This document shows, one piece after another, positions 9,546 through 16,686 of a DNA stretch of 64,000 nucleotides (position 1 is its first letter; every line of letters begins with the position of its first letter). Source of the DNA: Chryseobacterium aurantiacum (lineage in GTDB: Bacteria; Bacteroidota; Bacteroidia; Flavobacteriales; Weeksellaceae). The notes beneath the pieces are model-generated. The model was not told where the DNA came from and did no database searches. It saw nothing but the letters and a program-made list of their open reading frames with translations. Location: positions 62,001-126,000 of the forward strand of contig NZ_PXUE01000006.1 in the NCBI RefSeq assembly GCF_003020585.1, read 5' to 3'. The position numbers were made by a program, and so were the translations under genes.

Positions 9546-10214
9546 ATGAAAAATATAGAATTATTGGTTCTGGATATGGCCGGAACAACCATTGATGAGG
9601 ACAATGTAGTATACAAAACATTGACAAATGCTGTAAATAATTATGGATATGAGGTAAGTTTGGATAAAGTATTATCTACCTGTGCCGGTATGGAAAAACT
9701 GGAAGCCATCACAAGTCTGCTAAGGGAAATGAACGGTAATGAAGAAGATGCTCCGGCTATTTTTGAGAACTTTTCAGATCAGCTCAAGGAATCTTATAGA
9801 AATCTTGATGTGAAGCCTATCAACGGAACAGAGGACTTTCTTCTTAAAATGAAAGCCAAGAATAAAAAAATAGTTTTAAATACGGGCTATACTTCTGAAA
9901 TTGCCCATCAGCTTTTAAACAAATTAAACTGGCGGGAAAATGTACATTTCGATGCACTTATTACTGCAGACGATGTGTTGGAAAGCCGCCCAAGCCCCGA
10001 GATGATTCTTCTCGCCATGAAAAAGTTCAATATTACAGAGGCTAACAAGGTTTTAAAGGCCGGAGATTCTGTTATTGATGTGGAAGAAGGCAAAAATGCG
10101 GGCTGCGGACTTACTATCGCAGTATTATCAGGGGCACAAAGCAGAACAGAATTGGAAAAGGCTGAGCCTGACTATATTTTGAAAACTATTTCTGAGGCTG
10201 AAAATATTCTTTAA
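9546..10214 (+). CDS. Phosphonatase-like HAD hydrolase (TIGR03351-type)
   Basis: A 222-residue HAD enzyme with the marks that separate phosphonatases from ordinary HADs. The nucleophile motif is LDMAGTT (Asp10), an Arg in ESRPSPEM replaces the usual motif III Lys, and a cap-domain Lys (Lys51 in GMEKLEAI) sits where phosphonatase uses Lys53 to form a Schiff base with phosphonoacetaldehyde. Motif IV is AGDSVIDVEEG. The expected reaction is cleavage of the C-P bond of a 2-oxoalkylphosphonate to aldehyde and phosphate. No PhnW transaminase gene is nearby. The upstream FAD oxidase would supply the aldehyde instead, as is typical of this sister clade of PhnX. Confidence 0.88.
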   Translation: MKNIELLVLDMAGTTIDEDNVVYKTLTNAVNNYGYEVSLDKVLSTCAGMEKLEAITSLLREMNGNEEDAPAIFENFSDQLKESYRNLDVKPINGTEDFLLKMKAKNKKIVLNTGYTSEIAHQLLNKLNWRENVHFDALITADDVLESRPSPEMILLAMKKFNITEANKVLKAGDSVIDVEEGKNAGCGLTIAVLSGAQSRTELEKAEPDYILKTISEAENIL

Positions 10215-10233
10215 AATTTCTTTTTCAACTACT

Positions 10234-10261
10234 AATGGCACAAATCTGCATTTGTGTCATT
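10234..10261 (+). terminator. Stem-loop after the HAD gene
   Basis: GGCACAAAT and ATTTGTGTC pair around a CTGC loop, with one G-T pair and extra AAT/ATT closure, followed by a short T run. It probably ends the receptor-permease-oxidase-HAD transcript. Confidence 0.5.
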
Positions 10262-10372
10262 GGTGTTTTTAGTGGTATTAGGAAAATAAATCATTATACG
10301 AAAACGGCTTCGCTTTCCCCGTGAAAAACAGAACTTTTTAATTATCAATTAATTAATTTTCAGTTCACATAT

Positions 10373-10429
10373 GTTTACAAATAGTAAATTAATTTTACAA
10401 TAGTTAAAAATAAATTACTATTTGTAAAC
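10373..10429. promoter_or_regulatory. Cluster of three phased operator candidates
   Basis: Sites start at 10373 (GTTTAC-AAATA-GTAAAT), 10393 (a degenerate copy, TTTTAC-AATA-GTTAAA) and 10413 (AATTAC-TATTT-GTAAAC), exactly 20 bp apart. The outer two match the palindrome at 3938-3954. The array ends 27 bp before the ATG at 10457, so it overlaps the likely promoter of the secreted phosphodiesterase gene. Twenty bp is about two helical turns, so bound proteins would sit on one face of the DNA. Confidence 0.6.
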
Positions 10430-10456
10430 TTTTGTATTTTAAAACCTTTTTATCCC

Positions 10457-12310
10457 ATGAAGACAAAACTATTCTCAATGGCTGTTGTAATGAGCTGTTT
10501 CCTTGGAGCACAAACCAAGAAAGTCCTTTTTATTGGTATTGATGGTTGCCGGGCAGACGTCATGATGTCTACCCCAACTCCAAATATCCAAAACCTCATC
10601 AATCAGTCCATTTATTCTCTCGACGGGCTTTGTGCTGCTACCACCTGGAGCGGAAACGGCTGGAGTACAATGCTTACGGGTGTATGGCATACCAAGCACA
10701 ATGTTCAGGATAATAGCTTTACTAATCCTAACTACATCAATTACCCGGATTTCATGACAAGAGCGGAAGCCTATAATCCCAATCTTAAAACAATTTCTTT
10801 GGCAAGCTGGGCACCCATTAATGATAAAATTGTAAAAACAGCAGACGTAAAGACTAACCTGACAACAGACCTTGCGGTAAAAAATGCTGCCGTAAGTGCT
10901 TTACAGAGTGATAATCCTGATATTCTTTTTGTGGATTTTGATGATGTAGATCATGCTGGACATTCTTATGGCTTTTCTTCTTCTGTTCCTCAATATGTTT
11001 CTTCTATTCAAACCATAGATTCTTATATCGGAGAGATCGTTACTGCCATGAAAAACAGAGCAACCTACCAGAATGAGGACTGGCTGGTTGTGTTAACTAC
11101 AGATCATGGTGCCATAGAAAGTTCTCATGGTGGAGGTAACCTTTCTGAGCGAAATATCTTTACCGTTTATTCCAATCCAGGATTTACTCCTCAGCAGATC
11201 AGTAAAACGGTTATTGAGTCCAATAAAACCTTTAATCAGCTTAATTTTCCGGCTGGAACTTATGCAAAACCGAACAATCAGACTCCTTTTAATTTCGGAG
11301 CCAATCAGGACTTTACCATTGAATTTTGGGTGAAGCCTAATGCGTCTTATTCAAGTGATCCGGTAATGATAGCCAATAAAAACTGGGCCAATGGGAAAAA
11401 CAAAGGAATCGTCTTCTCTGGATTCACAGGACAAAACTTTAAAATGAATATTGGAGACGGAACTAACAGGATCGACCTTGTAGGCGGAAAAGTGGAAACA
11501 AACAAGTGGAAACATATTGCGGCCAGCTTTGACAGAGATGGGCTTGTTACTCTGTATGAAGATGGTGTTCCTGTAACTTTTGCTAAAATGAATACTATCG
11601 GAAATATTGACTCAGGGCTTTCTTTAACTTTAAATCAAGACGGAACCAATACTTATGGAGTAAATCTTGCTGCATCTTATAAAGACATTAGAATCTGGAA
11701 ATCTGCTCTTCCCGGCCAAGTGATCGTTAATTGGGCAAATCAGGATATTACATCCTCACATCCTTATTACGCTCAGCTTCTTTCCAATTGGAAATGTAAT
11801 GAAACATCCGGAAATACTCTGGCGGACTCCAGTTCCAACGCAAATAATATGACGATAACAGGATCTCCTGCTTATAATGATAATACTACAGGCAATTTTA
11901 AAATCTACGATTATACCTCAACAACCAGAGAAACAGATCATTTTCCCACAGTTCTGAACTGGCTTTGTATTCCGGTTCCCTCTTCATGGGGAATAGATGG
12001 AGTAAACAGAATTCCTGAATGTTCCAACGGAAGCCTGGCTACGAAAGAAGCTCAAAAGACAGCAGATGATTTTAAGGTTTATCCTAATCCTGCTTCTACC
12101 TGTATTGGTATCCTTTATAAGTCATTAGATAAAGAAGTGAAAGCTGAAATTATTGATGCCAAAGGGGCTCTAGTTTCTACCAGAATTTTAAAATCTTCCA
12201 ATGGCCTTTTTGATGAGAAAATAAATATTGAAAATATTCCGTCAGGAGTCTATTTTATTAAACTCAGCGGGAGTAAGAGTTCACAGACAAAAACTTTTGT
12301 AAAGAAATAA
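10457..12310 (+). CDS. Secreted alkaline-phosphatase-superfamily phosphodiesterase with LamG and T9SS domains
   Basis: 617 residues. A signal peptide (ends near GAQ, residue 19) precedes an AP/NPP catalytic domain (about 20-250). It shows the metal site FIGIDGCRAD, the nucleophile loop TTWSGNGWSTMLTG, DVDHAGHSYGF and TTDHGAIESSHGG. A LamG/concanavalin-like domain follows (about 275-430: FTIEFWVKPN, WKHIAASFDRDGLVTLYEDG). The C-terminus (about 530-617: KVYPNPAST to GVYFIKLSG) is a type A sorting domain for type IX secretion. It should hydrolyse phospho- or phosphonoesters outside the cell or on its surface. The shared operator with the TonB operon suggests the product is taken up by that system. 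The precise substrate is unknown. Confidence 0.88.
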   Translation: MKTKLFSMAVVMSCFLGAQTKKVLFIGIDGCRADVMMSTPTPNIQNLINQSIYSLDGLCAATTWSGNGWSTMLTGVWHTKHNVQDNSFTNPNYINYPDFMTRAEAYNPNLKTISLASWAPINDKIVKTADVKTNLTTDLAVKNAAVSALQSDNPDILFVDFDDVDHAGHSYGFSSSVPQYVSSIQTIDSYIGEIVTAMKNRATYQNEDWLVVLTTDHGAIESSHGGGNLSERNIFTVYSNPGFTPQQISKTVIESNKTFNQLNFPAGTYAKPNNQTPFNFGANQDFTIEFWVKPNASYSSDPVMIANKNWANGKNKGIVFSGFTGQNFKMNIGDGTNRIDLVGGKVETNKWKHIAASFDRDGLVTLYEDGVPVTFAKMNTIGNIDSGLSLTLNQDGTNTYGVNLAASYKDIRIWKSALPGQVIVNWANQDITSSHPYYAQLLSNWKCNETSGNTLADSSSNANNMTITGSPAYNDNTTGNFKIYDYTSTTRETDHFPTVLNWLCIPVPSSWGIDGVNRIPECSNGSLATKEAQKTADDFKVYPNPASTCIGILYKSLDKEVKAEIIDAKGALVSTRILKSSNGLFDEKINIENIPSGVYFIKLSGSKSSQTKTFVKK

Positions 12311-12338
12311 AACAGTAAAGCAATTAGATTAATTTTTG

Positions 12339-12376
12339 ATATTAGAACAAGGATATTGCTATCCGAGTTCTAATAT
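12339..12376. terminator. Bidirectional terminator hairpin
   Basis: ATATTAGAAC pairs with GTTCTAATAT and encloses a second stem GGATA/TATCC. It is followed by a T tract on the plus strand and lies between the converging phosphodiesterase and acetyltransferase genes. Confidence 0.75.
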
Positions 12377-12381
12377 TTTTT

Positions 12382-12870
12382 TTAAATAGTTTTAAGATCT
12401 AATTCCATTTGTACATCTACCCTGTCATATCCGGGATTGGTGATCGGCATGTGTCTGAAGCCTAATTTTTCATAGAGTTTTATGGCCGGAACTAAGACTG
12501 AATTGGTCTCCAGAAATACTCTTTCTGCTTTTAGCTCTTTGGCTTTCTCTATTAAAGCATTCCCTAATAGATATCCTATTTTCTTTCCTTGTGCTTTAGG
12601 GCTTACTGCCATTTTTGACAGTTCAAAAGTAAGAGGTATATCTTTGGCTTTTACCAGTGCGCATGTCCCTACTGCCTCACCATTGAGTAATGCGAAAGCA
12701 ATATGTCCACCCTTATTCAGGATGTGTTCTTCAGGATTATCCAAAAGCTTATAATCGCTGGATTCCATTACAAAAAATGTTTTGATCCATTCTTCATTTA
12801 AAGCCTTAAAATCTTCTTTGTATTGAGTTTCGTACGCTATAATTTTTACTTCATTACTAGTATCATTCAT
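12382..12870 (-). CDS. GNAT family N-acetyltransferase
   Basis: A 162-residue GNAT-fold enzyme. The acetyl-CoA binding segment is visible as LSKMAVSPKAQGKKIGYLLGNALIEKAK (about 84-110), preceded by AVGTCALVKAKD and followed by VFLETNSVLVPAIKLYEKLGF. These match motifs A and B of the superfamily. It lies 13 bp downstream of the MocR-type regulator and probably shares its transcript. The acceptor substrate cannot be told from sequence. Confidence 0.9.
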   Translation of the reverse strand: MNDTSNEVKIIAYETQYKEDFKALNEEWIKTFFVMESSDYKLLDNPEEHILNKGGHIAFALLNGEAVGTCALVKAKDIPLTFELSKMAVSPKAQGKKIGYLLGNALIEKAKELKAERVFLETNSVLVPAIKLYEKLGFRHMPITNPGYDRVDVQMELDLKTI

Positions 12871-12883
12871 CTCTATTGGTTTA

Positions 12884-14299
12884 TTATATTCTGTTTTTTA
12901 TCATTTTACCCAATTTCTCAAGGTCACTTTCTACACGGTCAGTCCATTCCAGCGCATAATTCAGACGCATACAGTTTTGATACTGATTATACTGAGAGAA
13001 CATTCTTCCGGGGGCAAAATTTACTTTTTGGTTAACTGCCTCATCGTAAAGGTCTTCTGTACAAATCCTTTTATCCAGTTCAAGCCATAGCATAAATCCT
13101 CCCTTCGGTTCTGAAATCTTGGTATTGTCAGGAAAATACTGGGTAACTGACTTTTGTATCTGAAGATAGTTGGCATAAAGCTTTTTCCTGAACATCCTCA
13201 AATGATGATCATAGCGCCCATGTTCAAGAAAATCAGCTATTACATCAGAAAACAAAGACGGGCTAGAAACCGTTTGAACCAGCTTCTGACGGATAATTTT
13301 ATCCTTGAATTTTCCGGGTGCCACCCATCCCACTCTATACCCTGGTGCCAACGTCTTTGAGACCGATCCTACCCACATCACTATGCCTGCTTCATCGTAA
13401 AATTTACACGGCTTTGGTCTTCCTGCTCCAAAATAGATGTTTCCATACACATCATCTTCTACCAAAGGAACATTATGTTCGGTAAGCATTCTTACCAATT
13501 CTTTCTTGTTCGCATCGGGCATTTGAAAACCCAGTGGATTATTATAATTAACCACAAAACAACACGCAGATAGTTTTGGAAGAACTTTTTTCAATTCATC
13601 CAGATCTACCCCTGTAATAGGATGGGTTGGAATCTCCACCGCTTTCAATCCCAACAGCTGGATGGCCTGAAGAATCCCAAAATAAACAGGGCTCTCCACC
13701 GCTACAGAGTCTCCGGGTTGCGTAACGGCCATCAGACAATTATACACCCCGTTCATTGCCCCCGACGTGATGACCAGATCATTTTCTGTAATTTTTCCCT
13801 CCATTACAATGGACCACTTGGCTATTTCCCGACGAAGCTGTTCATTCCCTTGTACGGGTTCATAATTGGTTCCGCTGTCACTTTTCCTCTTTATTACATC
13901 AATCATGCATTTTTTCATCTTGGCTACAGGAAGCAGGCTTTTCCCGGGAATTCCCAATGCAAATTGTGTTACATCTGTTCCTCCAATGGTTCCAAATACT
14001 TTCCCGATAAGATCTTCAGGAGTGTTCTTCCCCTCAGAAATTTTCATTTTAGCAACAGAGGGCAGTGCCAGTTTTCGTTGAGAGGTCTGGCTTACAAAAT
14101 ATCCGTATTTAGGGCGTGATTCTACAAGCGAACGGCTTTCCAATTCCATATATGCTTGTTTTACAGTATTTAAACTAACATTATATAACTTTTGGGCACT
14201 CCTCAGTGAGGGCAGTCTGTCTCCAAACTGCAACGTTTCACTTTTAATCTGTTCTGTAACAGAATTGGCTATTTTAAGGTAAAGAACATCTTTGGGCAT
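12884..14299 (-). CDS. MocR/PdxR-type regulator (GntR-aminotransferase fusion)
   Basis: 471 residues. An N-terminal GntR winged helix (about 3-70: QIKSETLQFGDRLPSLR, NVSLNTVKQAYMELESR) is fused to a fold-type I aminotransferase-like domain (about 100-465). The PLP-binding Lys is in the segment GSVSKTLAPGYRVGW, with the Asn/Tyr and Asp positions in NYNNPLGFQ and LVEDDVYG. Proteins of this class regulate vitamin B6, GABA or taurine genes with PLP as cofactor. The downstream GNAT gene is the only obvious partner, and the target is unknown. Confidence 0.92.
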   Translation of the reverse strand: MPKDVLYLKIANSVTEQIKSETLQFGDRLPSLRSAQKLYNVSLNTVKQAYMELESRSLVESRPKYGYFVSQTSQRKLALPSVAKMKISEGKNTPEDLIGKVFGTIGGTDVTQFALGIPGKSLLPVAKMKKCMIDVIKRKSDSGTNYEPVQGNEQLRREIAKWSIVMEGKITENDLVITSGAMNGVYNCLMAVTQPGDSVAVESPVYFGILQAIQLLGLKAVEIPTHPITGVDLDELKKVLPKLSACCFVVNYNNPLGFQMPDANKKELVRMLTEHNVPLVEDDVYGNIYFGAGRPKPCKFYDEAGIVMWVGSVSKTLAPGYRVGWVAPGKFKDKIIRQKLVQTVSSPSLFSDVIADFLEHGRYDHHLRMFRKKLYANYLQIQKSVTQYFPDNTKISEPKGGFMLWLELDKRICTEDLYDEAVNQKVNFAPGRMFSQYNQYQNCMRLNYALEWTDRVESDLEKLGKMIKNRI

Positions 14300-14342
14300 G
14301 AATCACGGTTTTAAGTAAATGTACAATTTTATCCGTGCTTTT

Positions 14343-14708
14343 CTACGGATTTAGCCAGCTTATCATTTCATTAATGCTACTTTTGAGCTGGTTGGAATCC
14401 CGAAAATTAGGCGTTTTATTTTCTTTAAAATAATTCTCAACCCGAATCATGAAGTTTCTCTTTTCTGATTCTTTTATATCCTTTTTATCAAAGATTTTAA
14501 AACCTATTTCCCCAGACTCATTGAGGATAAGAGAGGCAAACGAAGCAATCTTATTTTCTTTTTTAGCCAAAAGAAAAGGAATCCCAAAATCAGGGCTTAT
14601 CTTTTGGCTATCTAGGCTTTGTAAAAATATATCTTTAAGCGCCAACATGTCTGAAATATAGACCTCAGCATATTGAAGTGATTCCGGATGTTGAATATTG
14701 GTTTCCAT
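14343..14708 (-). CDS. Hypothetical protein
   Basis: A 121-residue soluble protein with no signal peptide. It has a mixed alpha/beta pattern with the strand IGFKIFDKKD and an Asn-rich C-terminal helix. The middle segment FLLAKKENKIASFASLILNESGEIGFKIF resembles the core of a degenerate acetyltransferase-like fold, but no acetyl-CoA loop is visible. I do not recognise the family. It lies 43 bp from the MocR start on the same strand. Confidence 0.55.
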   Translation of the reverse strand: METNIQHPESLQYAEVYISDMLALKDIFLQSLDSQKISPDFGIPFLLAKKENKIASFASLILNESGEIGFKIFDKKDIKESEKRNFMIRVENYFKENKTPNFRDSNQLKSSINEMISWLNP

Positions 14709-14865
14709 AGTATTCTGCTTTACTCAAACAAAATTATGGAGTATTAAAGTTTGGATACAGATACAGAAGAATGGAATATTATGGATACAGATGGATATAG
14801 AAACATTTATGATTATCAATCAATTGTCGGAATGCAAATATTTTAAGCATTTCTGAGATCTTTTT

Positions 14866-14873
14866 TATCTTTG
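14866..14873 (+). promoter_or_regulatory. -7 box TATCTTTG for the XRE gene
   Basis: A strong TAnnTTTG match followed by the common Flavobacteriia context GCAAA, 20 bp before the ATG at 14894. A start site about 7 bp downstream gives a short leader. Confidence 0.55.
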
Positions 14874-14893
14874 CAAAAATTATTAGACAACAA

Positions 14894-15508
14894 ATGAGCT
14901 TCTTTGGAACTAACATTAAGAAGATAAGACAAGTTAAAGGACTGAGTCAAAAGGCTTTTGCTGATTTACTTGACTTGAACAGAGGAGTGATAAGCTCTTA
15001 TGAAGAAGGACGTGCGGAACCAAAGATTGAAACAATATTAAAGGTGGCAGACCACTTTAATATTGATCTTGACAAGTTATTGACGGAAACTCTGCAAACA
15101 GACCAATTGCTCAATGTTTCAGGTTCGGACCAACTAATGCTTTTTCCTGAAATTACTGATAATGAAAGAAATGAAACCTCATTATTACAGGAAAATAGAT
15201 CCTCAAACCACCCCATTCTGCAAAAAATATTAGCATCTGTTGATCTGATCCATGAGTTTACACCAGAAAAACAATTAATTCCACAATACCATTACGGAGA
15301 TATTTTGTTTCTGAATAAGGCAAATCCCAACACAGATCCCGTTTATAATTTATTCGTTTATATTGATGGTAATCTTCAATATGCCTCCCGTACAGATAAA
15401 CAGGATCTTTATAAAATTGTAGGACAGATTTCACTCTCTGAGAAAAACATTTTCACAACCATATTTGAAAGACTAGAAAGGTTGGAAAACATAGAAAGAA
15501 GCAAATAA
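14894..15508 (+). CDS. XRE-family regulator
   Basis: 204 residues. An N-terminal Cro/CI helix-turn-helix spans about 5-60 (IKKIRQVKGLSQKAFADLLDLNRGVISSYEEGRAEPK). The C-terminal half (about 125-200: YHYGDILFLNKANPNTDPVYNLFVYIDG) has the strand pattern of S24/LexA-like domains, but I see no convincing Ser-Lys catalytic pair, so it may be only a dimerisation domain. It converges on the PepSY gene with 8 bp between them. The target is unknown. Confidence 0.85.
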   Translation: MSFFGTNIKKIRQVKGLSQKAFADLLDLNRGVISSYEEGRAEPKIETILKVADHFNIDLDKLLTETLQTDQLLNVSGSDQLMLFPEITDNERNETSLLQENRSSNHPILQKILASVDLIHEFTPEKQLIPQYHYGDILFLNKANPNTDPVYNLFVYIDGNLQYASRTDKQDLYKIVGQISLSEKNIFTTIFERLERLENIERSK

Positions 15509-15516
15509 AGCCTATC

Positions 15517-16686
15517 CTATGCTCCTTTCTTCTTTTTCTTGAACCACCACACCAAGAAACCGGTAATCGGAAGCGAACATCCTATAATGGTAATAAAAAA
15601 ATATAAAATTCGTCCCCAAATTCCTCCCAGAGCTGAACCTACATGCAAGTCATAATTCAGTTTCTGAACCTTGGTAGCAAATTCTGCATCTTTAAACGGA
15701 GCAGCATATGCTGAACTATTTGCCAGTCGAGCCCCTGTATTTCTGTCATAATTAAAGCTTTGGAGATTATAAAACTGACGGTGTGATGGGTACAAATACA
15801 CTCCTATGGTACCTGTAGAATCCTCAGGGACAGATAAGTAATATCCTTTTGCGTCTACGCTCTTTACTGCATCTTCCCATGCAATGTGCAACGACTGGGT
15901 TAAATTTTCAGGCTGGTAGGGGTTTACATTTTTCAGTTCTTCGCGTTCTGTTGGGAGCGTCTTCCCTAACGAAGTGGTGAAATACAAAAACTTATTAAAC
16001 CACGGAAGCCCATAGTACATTCCAGTCATTGATATTACCAAAAGGATAATCATGGAATAAAAACCAAAAACATTGTGCAGATCATAGTTCAGTCTTTTAA
16101 TTTTGGCGTCCCATTTCACCGAAAAGCTCTGCTTTCTCATCGCTTTTGTCCATTTTTTAGGCCACCAAAGTACCAATCCTGAAATCAGGGTAATAAAGAA
16201 TATAAAAGTAGAATAATTAATGATGGGTCTGCCAATTTCAGAGGGCAGCCAAAGAAAACGATGTCCCTTTAAGGTCCATTCAAAAAAATCAAACTCTTTC
16301 TTAAAGGTGGGTTTTCTGATGATTTCTCCTGTATAAGGATGAAGATACAAAACAAAACCCGGATTTCTCTTTCCAAAACCAACCATTGCAGCTTTACCCG
16401 TAGGTCTCCATACAAAGGAAACTTCCTGCTTGGGATATAATTTCTTTGCTTTTATGTAAAGATCTGCAGGATTGATCATCTTCTTTCCGGAAACATAGTT
16501 AATTTTCAGATCAGGGTTGAGCCAATCTTTAATTTCATCCCGAAAGGACCAGGTAATCCCTGTTAGACATATAATGACAATAATAATTCCTGAAGCAAGG
16601 CCCAGCCACAAATGTAGCCAGGCTGATATTCTGTAGAATAAGCTTCTGTTATTTTTCTTTTTAATTTTGGGTTTTCCGGTATTCAT
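15517..16686 (-). CDS. PepSY-associated transmembrane protein (PiuB-like)
   Basis: 389 residues with four main membrane helices: HLWLGLASGIIIVIICLTGI near the N-terminus, a pair in the middle (TFIFFITLISGLVLWW, SMIILLVISMTGMYYG) and a last one near the C-terminus (ILYFFITIIGCSLPITGFLVWW). PepSY-like segments lie between them, for example GEIIRKPTFKKEFDFFEWTLKGHRFLW. Members of this family accompany siderophore receptors and are thought to act as inner-membrane iron-siderophore reductases. It begins one base after the receptor gene stop codon, so the two are one operon. Confidence 0.9.
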   Translation of the reverse strand: MNTGKPKIKKKNNRSLFYRISAWLHLWLGLASGIIIVIICLTGITWSFRDEIKDWLNPDLKINYVSGKKMINPADLYIKAKKLYPKQEVSFVWRPTGKAAMVGFGKRNPGFVLYLHPYTGEIIRKPTFKKEFDFFEWTLKGHRFLWLPSEIGRPIINYSTFIFFITLISGLVLWWPKKWTKAMRKQSFSVKWDAKIKRLNYDLHNVFGFYSMIILLVISMTGMYYGLPWFNKFLYFTTSLGKTLPTEREELKNVNPYQPENLTQSLHIAWEDAVKSVDAKGYYLSVPEDSTGTIGVYLYPSHRQFYNLQSFNYDRNTGARLANSSAYAAPFKDAEFATKVQKLNYDLHVGSALGGIWGRILYFFITIIGCSLPITGFLVWWFKKKKKGA

